DNA of 64,000 bases from Corynebacterium lujinxingii (GCF_014490555.1 NZ_CP061032.1:1612001-1676000); one strand, 5' to 3'. Shown: positions 27,341 to 37,406, counted from the first letter of the stretch. The notes: generated from the letters alone by a model not told the origin. A program made the numbers and translations.

Positions 27341-29377
27341 ATGGCGCACTCAGTTGAGATGCCCGAGCTGGGCGAATCAGTCACCGAAGGCACGATCACC
27401 ACGTGGCTGAAGGAAGTCGGTGACACTGTCGAGGTCGACGAGCCTCTGCTCGAGGTCTCCACCGACAAGGTCGACACCGAAATCCCGTCCCCCGTTGCCG
27501 GCGTGATCCTGGAGATCAAGGCTGAAGAGGATGACACCGTCGAGGTCGGCGATGTCATTGTGGTCATTGGCGACGAAGGCGAGGCACCGGCTTCTTCCGA
27601 CGACTCCGACAAGGCCGAGAAGGCTGAGGAGAAGGAAGAGGCTCCGAAGAAGGAAGAGAAGAAGTCCTCCGGCTCCGGTTCCGGCGACGCAACCGACGTC
27701 GAGATGCCGGAACTGGGCGAGTCCGTCACCGAGGGCACCATCACCACCTGGCTGAAGGAAGTCGGCGACGAGGTCGAGGTCGACGAGCCGCTGCTCGAGG
27801 TCTCCACCGACAAGGTCGACACCGAGATCCCGTCCCCGGTTGCGGGCACCCTGATCGAGATCCTCGCTGAGGAGGACGACACGGTTGAGGTCGGCGACGT
27901 GATCGCTCGCGTCGGCGACGCTGACGCTGTCGCCGCATCCGATGACGACGAGGACGACGAGCCGGCCGCAGAGGAAGAGCCTGCACCGAAGCAGGAAGAG
28001 AAGGCTGCACCGAAGAAGAGCTCGGGCGCTGGCACCAAGGTTGAGATGCCGGAGCTCGGCGAGTCCGTCACCGAGGGAACCATCACGACCTGGCTGAAGG
28101 AAGTCGGCGACAGTGTCGAGGTCGACGAGCCGCTGCTCGAGGTCTCCACCGACAAGGTCGACACCGAAATCCCGTCCCCGGTCGAGGGCACCATCCTGGA
28201 GATCCTGGCTGAGGAAGACGACACCGTCGAGGTTGGCGATGTCATCGTGATCATCGGCGACGCTGACGCCGCAGCCGAGGCTGAGGAGCCGGCCGAGGAA
28301 GAGAAGCCGGCACCGAAGCAGGAAGAGAAGAAGCCGGAGCCGAAGAAGGAGGAAAAGGCCGAGAAGAAGGCTGACTCCAAGAACGCTTCCGCAAAGGTGG
28401 ATAACGGCGGCAACGTCCCGTACGTCACCCCGCTGGTGCGCAAGCTCGCCGACAAGCACGGCGTCGACCTGAACACCATCGAGGGCACCGGTGTTGGCGG
28501 CCGCATCCGCAAGCAGGACGTGCTCGCCGCAGTAGAGGGCGGCGCCCCTGCAGCCGCATCCGCTGCTTCCTCGTCTGCGTCGAAGGAGCAGGCGGAGCAG
28601 CCGAAGGGTCCGCGCGCAAACTGGTCCACCAAGTCCGTGGATCCGGCGAAGGCGGAACTTATCGGCACCACCCAGCGTGTGAACCGCATCCGCGAGATCA
28701 CCGCCGCGAAGATGGTCGAGTCGCTGCAGACCTCCGCGCAGCTCACCCACGTGCAGGAAGTCGATGTCACCCGCATCGCCGAGCTGCGCAAGAAGGTCAA
28801 GCCGGCGTTCGTCGAGAAGCACGGCGCCAACATCACCTACCTGGCCTTCTTCATCAAGGCTGCGGCTGAGGCGCTTGTCTCCCACCCGAACGTGAACGCG
28901 TCCTACGACGCTGACGCGAAGGAGATCACCTACCACGAGGACGTCAACATCGGTATCGCTGTCGACACCCCGATGGGTCTGCTCGTTCCGGTGATCAAGC
29001 AGGTACAGGACATGAACCTCGCGGACATCGCGAAGACGATCACCGACCTGGCCGGCCGCGCACGCGACAAGAAGCTGCGTCCGGACGACCTGACGGGTGC
29101 GACCTTCACGGTGACCAACATCGGTTCCGAGGGCGCGCTGCTTGATACGCCGGTGCTCACCCCGCCGCAGGCCGGCATCCTGGGCACGGCCGCGATTGAG
29201 AAGCGCCCGGTCATCGTGACTGAGGACGGCATCGACTCCATCGCGATCCGCCAGATGTGCTACCTGCCGTTCACCTACGATCACCAGCTGATCGACGGTG
29301 CGGACGCGGGCCGTTTCGTCACCACGATCAAGGACCGCATCGAGCAGGGCGACTTCGAGGCTGACCTCGACATCTAA
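27341..29377 (+). CDS. sucB: Dihydrolipoamide acyltransferase (E2) of the 2-oxoacid dehydrogenase complexes
   Basis: A 678-residue E2, also called AceF in corynebacteria, where it is the single E2 of a mixed pyruvate/2-oxoglutarate dehydrogenase complex. Three lipoyl domains (about residues 5-78, 120-193, 234-307) each carry the lipoylated Lys in STDKVDTEIP. Acidic and Lys/Ala/Pro-rich linkers separate them. The E3/E1-binding domain follows (PLVRKLADKHGVDL...GVGGRIRKQDVL), then the catalytic domain ending with YDHQLIDGADAGRF, whose His and Asp are catalytic. The ribosome site GAGGAG precedes ATG 27341. Its lipoyl cofactor would be made by LipB and LipA encoded downstream. Confidence 0.94.
   Translation: MAHSVEMPELGESVTEGTITTWLKEVGDTVEVDEPLLEVSTDKVDTEIPSPVAGVILEIKAEEDDTVEVGDVIVVIGDEGEAPASSDDSDKAEKAEEKEEAPKKEEKKSSGSGSGDATDVEMPELGESVTEGTITTWLKEVGDEVEVDEPLLEVSTDKVDTEIPSPVAGTLIEILAEEDDTVEVGDVIARVGDADAVAASDDDEDDEPAAEEEPAPKQEEKAAPKKSSGAGTKVEMPELGESVTEGTITTWLKEVGDSVEVDEPLLEVSTDKVDTEIPSPVEGTILEILAEEDDTVEVGDVIVIIGDADAAAEAEEPAEEEKPAPKQEEKKPEPKKEEKAEKKADSKNASAKVDNGGNVPYVTPLVRKLADKHGVDLNTIEGTGVGGRIRKQDVLAAVEGGAPAAASAASSSASKEQAEQPKGPRANWSTKSVDPAKAELIGTTQRVNRIREITAAKMVESLQTSAQLTHVQEVDVTRIAELRKKVKPAFVEKHGANITYLAFFIKAAAEALVSHPNVNASYDADAKEITYHEDVNIGIAVDTPMGLLVPVIKQVQDMNLADIAKTITDLAGRARDKKLRPDDLTGATFTVTNIGSEGALLDTPVLTPPQAGILGTAAIEKRPVIVTEDGIDSIAIRQMCYLPFTYDHQLIDGADAGRFVTTIKDRIEQGDFEADLDI
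27353..28262 (+). repeat. Three near-identical lipoyl-domain coding repeats
   Basis: Blocks of about 223 bp starting at 27353, 27698 and 28040 encode almost the same residues (VEMPELGESVTEGTITTWLK and onward). Spacings are 345 and 342 bp, so domain loss or gain by recombination stays in frame. Synonymous differences are few, suggesting concerted evolution. Confidence 0.85.
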
Positions 29378-29388
29378 CCCCACCGAGC

Positions 29389-29425
29389 AAAACCCGGTAC
29401 TGACAAAACGTCAGTGCCGGGTTTT
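29389..29425 (+). terminator. Intrinsic terminator after sucB
   Basis: AAAACCCGGTACTGAC (29389-29404) pairs with GTCAGTGCCGGGTTTT across a short loop, followed by a T run. It lies about 12 nt past the sucB stop and just before the dihydroxyacetone kinase promoter. Confidence 0.88.
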
Positions 29426-29446
29426 TGTTGCGTTTACACTGTCAGT

Positions 29447-31144
29447 ATGACTTTCAAATCATTCCGCAACACCACCGACCGTTTCATGCGCGAGGCACTC
29501 GGCGGCCTCGTCGCCGCCCACCCACGCGCCGAGTGGCATGACGAGGGGTTCGTGGGGCTTTCGCGTAGCGACGACACCCCCGCCCCGCGCGTCGCCGTCA
29601 TCTCCGGCGGCGGCTCCGGCCACGAGCCAATGCACGCCGGGTTCATCGGCGAAGGCATGCTCGACGCTGCCTGCCCGGGCCTGGTGTTCACCTCCCCGAA
29701 CGCGGTGCAGATTGGCGCGGCCACCAAGTGGGCGGACCGCGGCAAGGGCGTGGTGCATGTGGTGAAGAACTACACCGGCGACGTCATGAACTTCACTGTG
29801 GCGGCGAACCACGCCGAGGCAGATGTGGAGCAGGTGCTTGTTGACGACGACGTCGCCACCGAAATCGACAGCGGCGATTCGCCGGGCCGGCGCGGCACTG
29901 GGGCGACGGTGATCGTCGAGAAGATCGCCGGTGCAGCGGCAGCACGCGGCGACGACCTGAAAACGGTGGCGCGCATCGCCCAGCGCGCCGCTGACGGCTC
30001 GCGCAGCATGGCGGTGGCGCTGCAGGCGGGCCACTCCCCGACTAACGACCGCGCGACGTTCGATTTGGAGGACAACCAAATCGAGGTTGGCGTAGGCATC
30101 CACGGCGAGCCGGGTGTGGAACGGCGGGATCTGACGGACACGGAGACGTCGGCAAGCGCGCTCGTCGAAGAGCTGCTCGGCGGCATCCTCGGGTCGCTGA
30201 ACAAGGCAGGCGTCGAGCTGACTGACGCGATGCTGTTTGTCAACGGCCTGGGAGGCACCAGCGAGCTGGAGCTCGACCTCGTGTTCGGCGAGGCGCTCAA
30301 GCAGTTGCAGCAGCGCGGCGTGACGGTGCGCCGTGGGATGCGCGGCACGCTGGTGACGTCGCTGAACATGGCAGGTGTTTCCATCACGCTCACCGCACTT
30401 GATGACGAACTGACCGAACTCATCGATGCCGACACCGCCGCCCCCGCCTGGCCCGGCATTGTGGCCGACCCGCAATACGCGGACGCGGTGATGGTGGACG
30501 ACGAAAAGCAGCCGGACGAGGGCGCGGAGAATGCGTGGCTGAGCGCGTTCGTCGATAGGCTCTCGCAATCCTTCGACGACCTGACCGCGCTTGATCGCGA
30601 GGCCGGCGACGGCGACTTCGGACAGAACATGGAGGCCGCCTTCGGCGACATCACCACCCCGATCAAGGGGGCGGACGCGGACGTGCTGAACTACTTCGCT
30701 CACCGCATGCTCGTGCGCGCCGGCGGCACCTCGGGCGCGGTGCTCGGCACGTTCTTCCGCGCGATGGCCGACGTGTTCGAGGCGGACGGGGTGGATTCCC
30801 GTGAGGCGGACGGCGCCACATTCGGTGGCGCGCTCGCGGGCGGTCTTCGCCGCGGCGTGGATGCCATCACCGAGCTCGGCGGCGCCAAGGAGGGCGACAA
30901 CACGCTGATCGACGCGCTTGCCCCCGCCGCGAAGGCCGCCGACGCCCTCAGCGAGCACGGCACGGTCGACGAAGTGCTGGCGGCGGTGTTCACCCCCGCC
31001 GTCGAGGGCGCGAAGGCCACACGCGGTATGCAGGCGAAGAAGGGCCGCGCCTCCTACCTTGGCGAAAGCTCGAAGAACGTGCCGGATCCCGGCGCGATCG
31101 CGGTGACGTGGCTGTTCGGCGAAGCGGGTGTGAGCGAGTTCTAA
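29447..31144 (+). CDS. dhaK: Dihydroxyacetone kinase, DhaK-DhaL fusion
   Basis: A 565-residue ATP-dependent dihydroxyacetone kinase. The DhaK part (about 1-330) has the substrate-binding VISGGGSGHEPMHAGFIGEG and the His that covalently binds the substrate in VGVGIHGEPGVERR. The DhaL part (about 355-565) has the Mg-ATP site LDREAGDGDFGQNM and LVRAGGTSGAVLGTFF. Fusion means ATP, not a PTS phosphoprotein, is the donor. ATG 29447 is 6 nt after TACACT (29435-29440), so leaderless. It is inserted between sucB and the glycine-cleavage genes, and no glycerol genes adjoin it. Confidence 0.93.
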   Translation: MTFKSFRNTTDRFMREALGGLVAAHPRAEWHDEGFVGLSRSDDTPAPRVAVISGGGSGHEPMHAGFIGEGMLDAACPGLVFTSPNAVQIGAATKWADRGKGVVHVVKNYTGDVMNFTVAANHAEADVEQVLVDDDVATEIDSGDSPGRRGTGATVIVEKIAGAAAARGDDLKTVARIAQRAADGSRSMAVALQAGHSPTNDRATFDLEDNQIEVGVGIHGEPGVERRDLTDTETSASALVEELLGGILGSLNKAGVELTDAMLFVNGLGGTSELELDLVFGEALKQLQQRGVTVRRGMRGTLVTSLNMAGVSITLTALDDELTELIDADTAAPAWPGIVADPQYADAVMVDDEKQPDEGAENAWLSAFVDRLSQSFDDLTALDREAGDGDFGQNMEAAFGDITTPIKGADADVLNYFAHRMLVRAGGTSGAVLGTFFRAMADVFEADGVDSREADGATFGGALAGGLRRGVDAITELGGAKEGDNTLIDALAPAAKAADALSEHGTVDEVLAAVFTPAVEGAKATRGMQAKKGRASYLGESSKNVPDPGAIAVTWLFGEAGVSEF

Positions 31145-31219
31145 TAACTCGGTCCGTGCCGGGTGCGCCACCGCTATGCTTGTCCGTGGTCGAAACGCCC
31201 CCCGGATAAGGAGTTGAAG

Positions 31220-34051
31220 TTGGATTACATCTCCCGTCATGTTGGCCCCAACCAGGACGAACAGCAAGTATTGCTGGACGCGCTGGGTTACGAAAGTATC
31301 GGCGCGTTAATCGCGGCGGCGGTGCCAGGCGGGATCCTGGCCGACAAACCGCTCGATTTGCCGGTGGCGCTTTCGGAGTACGAAGCGCAGGACCGCCTGC
31401 GCGAACTCGCCGGCAAGAACCAGGTGCTGCGCGCTTTTTACGGCCAGGGCTTCAACTCGACGCTCACCCCGCCGGTGATCCGCCGCGGCGTGGTGGAGGA
31501 TGCGGGCTGGTACACCGCATACACCCCGTACCAGGCGGAGATCTCGCAGGGCCGCCTTGAGGCCCTGCTGAATTTCCAGACGATGGTGCAGGATCTCACC
31601 GGTTTGGACATCGCGAACGCGTCGCTTCTCGACGAAGCCTCTGCCGCCGCCGAAGCCGTGGGCCTGATGGCCCGTGTGGTGAAGAAGGGCCGCCGCGTGC
31701 TGCTGGATGCCCGCCTGCACCCGCAGGTGATCAACGTGGCCGCGGAGCGCGCCCGCGCGATCGACCTGGAGGTCGAGGTGGTCGACCTCACGGAGGGTGT
31801 CGTCGGCGAGGACCTGGTCGGCGCGGTGTTCGCCTACCCGGGCACCGAAGGCGACATCGCGGACCCGCGCCCGGTGATCGAGGCGATCCACGAGCGTGGC
31901 GGCCTCGTCGCAGTGGACGCGGACATCCTCGCGCTGACGCTTCTGGAGTCGCCGGGCGAGTTCGGCGCAGACATCGCGATCGGCACCACTCAGCGCTTGG
32001 GCGTTCCGCTGTTCTACGGCGGCCCGCACGCCGCCTACATGGCGGTGCGACAGAAGCTACAGCGCCAGATGCCGGGACGTCTGGTGGGCGTGTCCAAGGA
32101 CGCGGAGGGCTACCCGGCGTACCGCTTGGCGCTGCAGACGCGTGAGCAGCACATCCGCCGCGAGCGCGCTACCTCCAACATCTGCACCGCGCAGGCGCTT
32201 TTGGCCGTCACGGCGTCGATGTACGCGGTCTACCACGGCCCGGACGGGCTCAAGGAGATCGCGCAAAACATCCACCAGCGCGCAGCAGACTTCGCAGCCG
32301 CGCTGGAGAAGGCCGGTGCGCGCGTGAAGCACGCCGAGTTCTTCGACACTGTCGCGGTTGAGGTTGAGGCGGCGCGTGGGGTCGTCGACAAACTCGCGCA
32401 GGCGGGGTACCTCGTTCGCGCGGTCGACGAGACCACCGTGGGCGTCTCGTTCGGCGAGGACACCACCGACGCCGATGTTCAGGCGCTGCTTCAGGGCTTC
32501 GGCGCGCAACCGGCCGAGGGCGAGGCGCACCTGCCGGAGGCACTCAAGCGCACCACCGAGTACCTGACGCACGAGACGTTCAACCGCATCCACTCTGAGA
32601 CGCAGATGATGCGCTACATTCGCGAACTCGGCGATAAGGACCTTGCGCTGGACCGCACAATGATCCCGCTGGGTTCGTGCACGATGAAACTCAACCCCAC
32701 CGCCGGCTTGGAGGCGATCACCTGGCCGGGCTTCGCCAACGTGCACCCCTACACCCCGGACGAATACACCGCAGGCTGGCGCGAGCTTATCGACGAAATC
32801 CGCTCCTGGCTCGTCGAAATCACCGGCTACGCCGAGGTGTCCGTCCAGCCCAACTCCGGCGCGAACGGCGAGCTTGCCGGCCTCTTGGCAATCCGCCGCT
32901 ACCACGTGGCCAACGGCGACACCGAGCGCGACATTTGCCTTATCCCAGCCTCGGCGCACGGCACGAACGCGGCGTCGGCGACACTGGCGAACCTGCGCGT
33001 GGTCGTGGTCAAGACCGCCGACGACGGTTCGATCGACCTGGCTGATCTGGATGAGAAGCTGGCTAAGCACGAGGGCCACGTCGCGGCGATCATGCTCACC
33101 TACCCGTCCACGCACGGCGTGTACGAGACCGATGTGCGCGTGGTGTGCGACAAGGTGCACGCGGCCGGCGGGCAGGTCTACATCGACGGCGCCAACATGA
33201 ACGCGCTGACCGGCATCGCACGCCCGGGCGATTTCGGCGGCGATGTCAGCCACCTGAACCTGCACAAGACGTTCACCATCCCGCACGGCGGCGGTGGCCC
33301 AGGTGTCGGCCCGATCGGTGTGGCCGAGCACCTCATCCCGTTCCTGCCATCCAACCCGGACGTGCCGCTGGAGCAGGCCGCGGCTGAGGTCGACGGTGCG
33401 GCGGGCGTGCCGGTGGCTTCCACGCTGTACGGATCCGCGGGTGTGCTGCCGATCTCGTGGGCCTACATCGCCATGTCGGGTGCGGACGGGCTGCGCAGCG
33501 CCACGGCGCATGCGGTGCTCAACGCGAACTACATCGCCCGTGAACTCGGTGATTCCTTCCCGGTGCTCTACACCGGCAACGACGGGCTCGTCGGCCACGA
33601 GTGCATCCTGGACCTGCGTGAACTGACGGACAAGTCCGGTGTCACCGCGGCCGATGTGGCCAAGCGCCTGATCGACTACGGCTTCCACGCCCCCACCCTC
33701 GCGTTCCCGGTCGCAGGCACGCTCATGGTGGAGCCGACCGAGTCCGAGGACTTGGCCGAGCTGGACCGCTTCATCGAGGCGATGCGCGCCATCCGCGCGG
33801 AGATCCAGGAGATCATCGACGGGGATATCGAGTACGAGAAGTCTGTTGTCCACAACGCGCCGTACACCGCCGAGAGTGTGATCCGCTCCGAGTGGCCGTA
33901 CGAGTTCTCTCGCGAGAAGGCCGCCTACCCGGTCGCGTCGCTGGTGCACCGCAAGTACTTCCCCCCGGTGCGGCGTATCGACGAAGCCTTCGGCGACCGC
34001 AACCTCCAGTGCGCTTGCCCGCCGCCGGAAGCCTTCGACATCGAATCCTAA
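31220..34051 (+). CDS. gcvP: Glycine dehydrogenase (decarboxylating), P protein
   Basis: A 943-residue homodimeric-type P protein, which decarboxylates glycine and passes the aminomethyl group to lipoyl-GcvH. Recognisable segments include YISRHVGPNQDEQ at the N-terminus, YTPYQAEISQGRLEAL, and the PLP lysine in SHLNLHKTFTIPHGGGGPG. TTG 31220 is chosen because AAGGAG (31208-31213) lies 6 nt upstream; TTG 31214 would be too close. Only 75 bp separate it from dhaK, with no room for a glycine riboswitch. It is the first gene of gcvPTH. Confidence 0.95.
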   Translation: MDYISRHVGPNQDEQQVLLDALGYESIGALIAAAVPGGILADKPLDLPVALSEYEAQDRLRELAGKNQVLRAFYGQGFNSTLTPPVIRRGVVEDAGWYTAYTPYQAEISQGRLEALLNFQTMVQDLTGLDIANASLLDEASAAAEAVGLMARVVKKGRRVLLDARLHPQVINVAAERARAIDLEVEVVDLTEGVVGEDLVGAVFAYPGTEGDIADPRPVIEAIHERGGLVAVDADILALTLLESPGEFGADIAIGTTQRLGVPLFYGGPHAAYMAVRQKLQRQMPGRLVGVSKDAEGYPAYRLALQTREQHIRRERATSNICTAQALLAVTASMYAVYHGPDGLKEIAQNIHQRAADFAAALEKAGARVKHAEFFDTVAVEVEAARGVVDKLAQAGYLVRAVDETTVGVSFGEDTTDADVQALLQGFGAQPAEGEAHLPEALKRTTEYLTHETFNRIHSETQMMRYIRELGDKDLALDRTMIPLGSCTMKLNPTAGLEAITWPGFANVHPYTPDEYTAGWRELIDEIRSWLVEITGYAEVSVQPNSGANGELAGLLAIRRYHVANGDTERDICLIPASAHGTNAASATLANLRVVVVKTADDGSIDLADLDEKLAKHEGHVAAIMLTYPSTHGVYETDVRVVCDKVHAAGGQVYIDGANMNALTGIARPGDFGGDVSHLNLHKTFTIPHGGGGPGVGPIGVAEHLIPFLPSNPDVPLEQAAAEVDGAAGVPVASTLYGSAGVLPISWAYIAMSGADGLRSATAHAVLNANYIARELGDSFPVLYTGNDGLVGHECILDLRELTDKSGVTAADVAKRLIDYGFHAPTLAFPVAGTLMVEPTESEDLAELDRFIEAMRAIRAEIQEIIDGDIEYEKSVVHNAPYTAESVIRSEWPYEFSREKAAYPVASLVHRKYFPPVRRIDEAFGDRNLQCACPPPEAFDIES

Positions 34052-34063
34052 GGAGACACACCC

Positions 34064-35149
34064 ATGCCACAGACTCCCCTATATGCAAAGCACGAAGCGC
34101 TCGACGCGTCGTTTACCGACTTCGGCGGCTGGACCATGCCGCTGAAGTACGCCTCCGAGCTGGAGGAGCACCGCGCAGTCCGCAACGACACCGGCATCTT
34201 CGACCTGTCCCACATGGGCGAAATCGACGTCAAGGGCCCGGACGCCGCGGCGTTTTTGGACTACGCGCTGATCTCCAACATGTCCATCCTCAAGGTGGGC
34301 AAGGCGAAGTACTCGATGATCGTGGACGATAACGGCGGCATCGTCGACGACCTGATCACCTACCGCTTCGCCGAGGACCACTTCATGGTCGTGCCGAACG
34401 CCGCCAATACCAACGCCGTATGGGCCGCGTTCGAGGCGCGCAAGGGCGACTTCGACGTCGAGCTGCGCAATGACTCCGAAAACATCGCGCTCGTCGCTGT
34501 CCAGGGCCCGAAGGCGTTGGACGTGCTGAAGCCATTGCTTGACGACGACCCCAGCGCTCTCGAGTACTACTCCGGCAAGTGGATGACGCTGCGCTCGGAC
34601 GAGGGCAACGTCGACGTGTTTGTCGCCCGCACCGGCTACACCGGCGAGGACGGCTTCGAACTGTTCTGCGCCAACGAGGACGCTGCGAATGTGTGGGACG
34701 CCGTGATCGACCACGGCACCGCCTGCGGGTTGGCTGCCCGCGACTCGCTGCGCCTCGAGGCGTCGATGCCGTTGTACGGCCAGGAGCTCACCGCAGACAT
34801 CACCCCGGTGGAGGCCGGGATGGGCAGGGCGTTTGCGAAGAAGGAGGCGGATTTCGTCGGCAAGCAAGCGCTCACGGGGCGCGAGCCGAGCGTGGTCATC
34901 GCGGGGCTCGTCTCCGAACAGCGCCGCGCCGCACGTGCCGGCTCCGAGGTGTTCCTCGCGGGCTCGGACGACAAGATCGGCGTGGTCACCTCCGGCCAGC
35001 CGTCGCCGACGCTCGGCCACCCGGTGGCGCTCGCGCACCTGGACCCGGCGCACGCGGAGCCCGGCACGGAAGTTGAAATCGACATCCGCGGACGCCGCTA
35101 CCCGTTTACTATTGCAACAACCCCGTTTTACACCCGGAAGGACGCATAA
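34064..35149 (+). CDS. gcvT: Aminomethyltransferase, T protein
   Basis: A 361-residue folate-dependent T protein that releases ammonia and forms methylene-tetrahydrofolate from aminomethyl-lipoyl GcvH. The N-terminal FTDFGGWTMPLKYASELEEH and FDLSHMGEIDVKG, and the mid-protein RTGYTGEDGFELF are characteristic. ATG 34064 is preceded by AAGGAG 12 bp after gcvP. gcvH follows after 2 bp. Confidence 0.95.
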   Translation: MPQTPLYAKHEALDASFTDFGGWTMPLKYASELEEHRAVRNDTGIFDLSHMGEIDVKGPDAAAFLDYALISNMSILKVGKAKYSMIVDDNGGIVDDLITYRFAEDHFMVVPNAANTNAVWAAFEARKGDFDVELRNDSENIALVAVQGPKALDVLKPLLDDDPSALEYYSGKWMTLRSDEGNVDVFVARTGYTGEDGFELFCANEDAANVWDAVIDHGTACGLAARDSLRLEASMPLYGQELTADITPVEAGMGRAFAKKEADFVGKQALTGREPSVVIAGLVSEQRRAARAGSEVFLAGSDDKIGVVTSGQPSPTLGHPVALAHLDPAHAEPGTEVEIDIRGRRYPFTIATTPFYTRKDA

Positions 35150-35151
35150 CC

Positions 35152-35538
35152 ATGGCTTTGAAGCAGGACTTCTACTACTCCGAGGACCACGAGTGGATCA
35201 ACGCCACCCCCGACACCGCCGCAGGTCAGACCGTGCGCGTGGGCATCACCCACGTCGCCGCTGACCGCCTCGGCGAGGTCGTGTTCGCGGAACTGCCGCA
35301 GGTCGGCGACACCGTCACCGCGGGCGAGACCTGCGGCGAGATCGAGTCCACCAAGTCGGTCTCCGACCTGTACTCCCCGGTCACCGGCACCGTCACCGCC
35401 GTCAACGAGGACATCGACGGCGCGTACGAGGCCATCAACAACGACCCGTACGGCGAGGGCTGGCTTTTTGAAGTCGAGGTCGAGGAGGTCGGCCCGCTGC
35501 TCACCGCCGACGAGTACGCCTCCGCCAACGGGGTGTAA
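35152..35538 (+). CDS. gcvH: Glycine cleavage system H protein
   Basis: A 128-residue lipoyl carrier. The lipoylated Lys lies in GEIESTKSVSDLYSP, in the expected hairpin, and EDHEWIN near the start is the usual H-protein N-terminus. Its ribosome site GGAAGG lies within the end of gcvT. It is followed at 34 bp by lipB, whose octanoyl transfer to H protein starts lipoyl assembly, so substrate and enzyme genes are neighbours. Confidence 0.96.
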   Translation: MALKQDFYYSEDHEWINATPDTAAGQTVRVGITHVAADRLGEVVFAELPQVGDTVTAGETCGEIESTKSVSDLYSPVTGTVTAVNEDIDGAYEAINNDPYGEGWLFEVEVEEVGPLLTADEYASANGV

Positions 35539-35571
35539 GACCCAACTACGACCGGGACTAGAGTTAGGCGC

Positions 35572-36357
35572 ATGACTGCGCCTCGCGACCCGTTCTTCCC
35601 CGCCGAGCAATCCATCCGAGCCTCAGCTGCGCCCATCGACGTGCGCGAGCTGGGGCTCGTGGACTATCAACAGGCTTGGGATCTGCAGGCCGACCTCGCC
35701 GCGAAACGCGCCAAGGACAAGATCGGCGACACCATCTTGGTGCTCGAGCACCCCTCCACCTTCACCGCTGGCAAACGCACCCAGCCCGAGGACATGCCGG
35801 ACGAGTCCTACCCGGTCCCCGTGGTGACGGTGGACCGCGGCGGGCGCATCACGTGGCACGGCGAGGGCCAACTCGTGGTCTATCCGATTATCAAACTCGC
35901 CGAGCCGGTGGATGTCGTCGATTATGTGCGCCGCCTGGAAGAAGCGCTCATCCAGACCGTGCGTGCCGCAGGCGTCACCACCGCTGGGCGTGTCGACGGC
36001 CGCTCGGGCGTGTGGGTGCCGGCAGAGACAAAAGCAGCGTCTCCGGAGGCGTCGACACGCGAGCGAAAAATCGCCGCGTTGGGTATCCGCATCACCCGCG
36101 GAGTGACCATGCATGGACTCAGCCTGAACTGCGACAACACGCTCTCCCACTACGAGCACATTGTCGCCTGCGGCATCGACGACGCGGATGTGACTACCCT
36201 GTCGCTGGAACTCGGGCGTGACGTCACGCCCGGGGAGATGGCGGGTCCCGTCGTGCACGAATTGAAGCGTGCGCTCGCGGGCGAATTGGTGGTGGCGGAC
36301 CACACGTTTGCCACCCGCCCGGACCCGTCGAAGGGTTTGACACGGAAGGTACGGTAG
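35572..36357 (+). CDS. lipB: Octanoyltransferase
   Basis: A 261-residue LipB, which moves octanoate from acyl carrier protein to lipoyl domains. The [17 protein letters not shown] segment, the catalytic Lys in [11 protein letters not shown] and the catalytic Cys in [12 protein letters not shown] are all present. ATG 35572 is 7 nt after TAGAGT (35559-35564) with no ribosome site, suggesting its own leaderless transcript in addition to any gcv readthrough. lipA follows after 5 bp. Confidence 0.95.
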   Translation: MTAPRDPFFPAEQSIRASAAPIDVRELGLVDYQQAWDLQADLAAKRAKDKIGDTILVLEHPSTFTAGKRTQPEDMPDESYPVPVVTVDRGGRITWHGEGQLVVYPIIKLAEPVDVVDYVRRLEEALIQTVRAAGVTTAGRVDGRSGVWVPAETKAASPEASTRERKIAALGIRITRGVTMHGLSLNCDNTLSHYEHIVACGIDDADVTTLSLELGRDVTPGEMAGPVVHELKRALAGELVVADHTFATRPDPSKGLTRKVR

Positions 36358-36362
36358 GAAGC

Positions 36363-37406
36363 GTGACTGTAGCACCAGAAGGCCGCAAGCTGCTGCGCGT
36401 TGAGGCGCGCAACTCGCAGACACCCATCGAGAAGAAACCGCGTTGGATCCGCAACTCCGTCAAGACCGGTCCCGAGTACGAGGACATGAAGCAAAAGGTC
36501 AAAGGCGCGGACCTGCACACGGTGTGCCAGGAGGCCGGATGCCCGAACATCCACGAGTGCTGGGAGTCGCGTGAGGCAACCTTCCTCATCGGCGGTTCGC
36601 GATGCTCGCGCCGCTGCGACTTCTGCGACATCGCCTCCGGCAAGCCGGATCCGCTGGACCGCGACGAGCCACGCCGCGTGGCGGAAGAGGTCCGCAACCT
36701 CAAGCTGAACTACTCCACCATCACCGGCGTGACCCGCGACGACCTAGACGACGAGGGCGCCTGGCTCTACGCCGAGGTCGTGCGCAAGATCCACGATCTG
36801 AACCCGCACACCGGCGTGGAAAACCTCACCCCGGACTTCTCCGGCAAGCCGGATCTGCTCCAGCAGGTATTCGAGGCCCGCCCGGAGGTCTTCGCCCACA
36901 ACGTGGAGACTGTCCCGCGCATTTTCAAGCGCATCCGCCCGGCGTTCCGGTACGAGCGCTCCCTGGACGTGATCCGTCAGGCCCGCGACTTCGGTCTGAT
37001 CACCAAGTCCAACCTCATCCTTGGCATGGGCGAGACCCGTGAGGAAGTCCTCGAAGCGCTGGGCGATTTGGTGGACGCCGGCTGCGACATCATCACCATC
37101 ACCCAGTACCTGCGCCCGGGTCCGACCTACCACCCGATCGACCGCTGGGTGAAGCCGGAAGAGTTCATCGAGTACCGCGACGCCGCATACGAGATGGGCT
37201 TCGGCGCCGTTATGTCCGGCCCGCTGGTGCGCTCGTCGTACCGTGCCGGCAAGCTCTACGTCGAGGCAATGAAGCACCGCGGCCTCGAGCTGCCGGAGAA
37301 CCTGAAGCACCTCGCGGAGACCTCCCAGGGCGATACCGCCCAGGAGGCGTCGACGCTGCTGCAGAAGTACGGCGCGTCGCAGGACCACCCGGTAGAGACC
37401 CGGTAG
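36363..37406 (+). CDS. lipA: Lipoyl synthase
   Basis: A 347-residue radical-SAM enzyme that inserts two sulfurs into protein-bound octanoate. Both clusters are visible: the auxiliary cluster [12 protein letters not shown] and the radical-SAM cluster CSRRCDFCD. The C-terminal RSSYRAG provides the serine ligand typical of LipA. GTG 36363 follows lipB by 5 bp, so the two are co-transcribed. Clients in this window are SucB and GcvH. Confidence 0.96.
   Translation: MTVAPEGRKLLRVEARNSQTPIEKKPRWIRNSVKTGPEYEDMKQKVKGADLHTVCQEAGCPNIHECWESREATFLIGGSRCSRRCDFCDIASGKPDPLDRDEPRRVAEEVRNLKLNYSTITGVTRDDLDDEGAWLYAEVVRKIHDLNPHTGVENLTPDFSGKPDLLQQVFEARPEVFAHNVETVPRIFKRIRPAFRYERSLDVIRQARDFGLITKSNLILGMGETREEVLEALGDLVDAGCDIITITQYLRPGPTYHPIDRWVKPEEFIEYRDAAYEMGFGAVMSGPLVRSSYRAGKLYVEAMKHRGLELPENLKHLAETSQGDTAQEASTLLQKYGASQDHPVETR

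Noticed and set aside
27334..29383. Very long minus-strand open frames (500 and 668 codons) across sucB
   Set aside because: They mirror the repetitive, GC-rich lipoyl-domain coding sequence. The plus-strand product has all E2 motifs; the mirror products are low-complexity Ser/Thr or Leu/Arg chains.
31145..31219. Glycine riboswitch before gcvP
   Set aside because: Only 75 bp are available, too short for the aptamer, and no conserved glycine-aptamer blocks are seen.
32057..33949. 630-codon minus-strand open frame opposite gcvP
   Set aside because: A shadow of gcvP codon bias, rich in Arg/His/Val, without a ribosome site or family motif.
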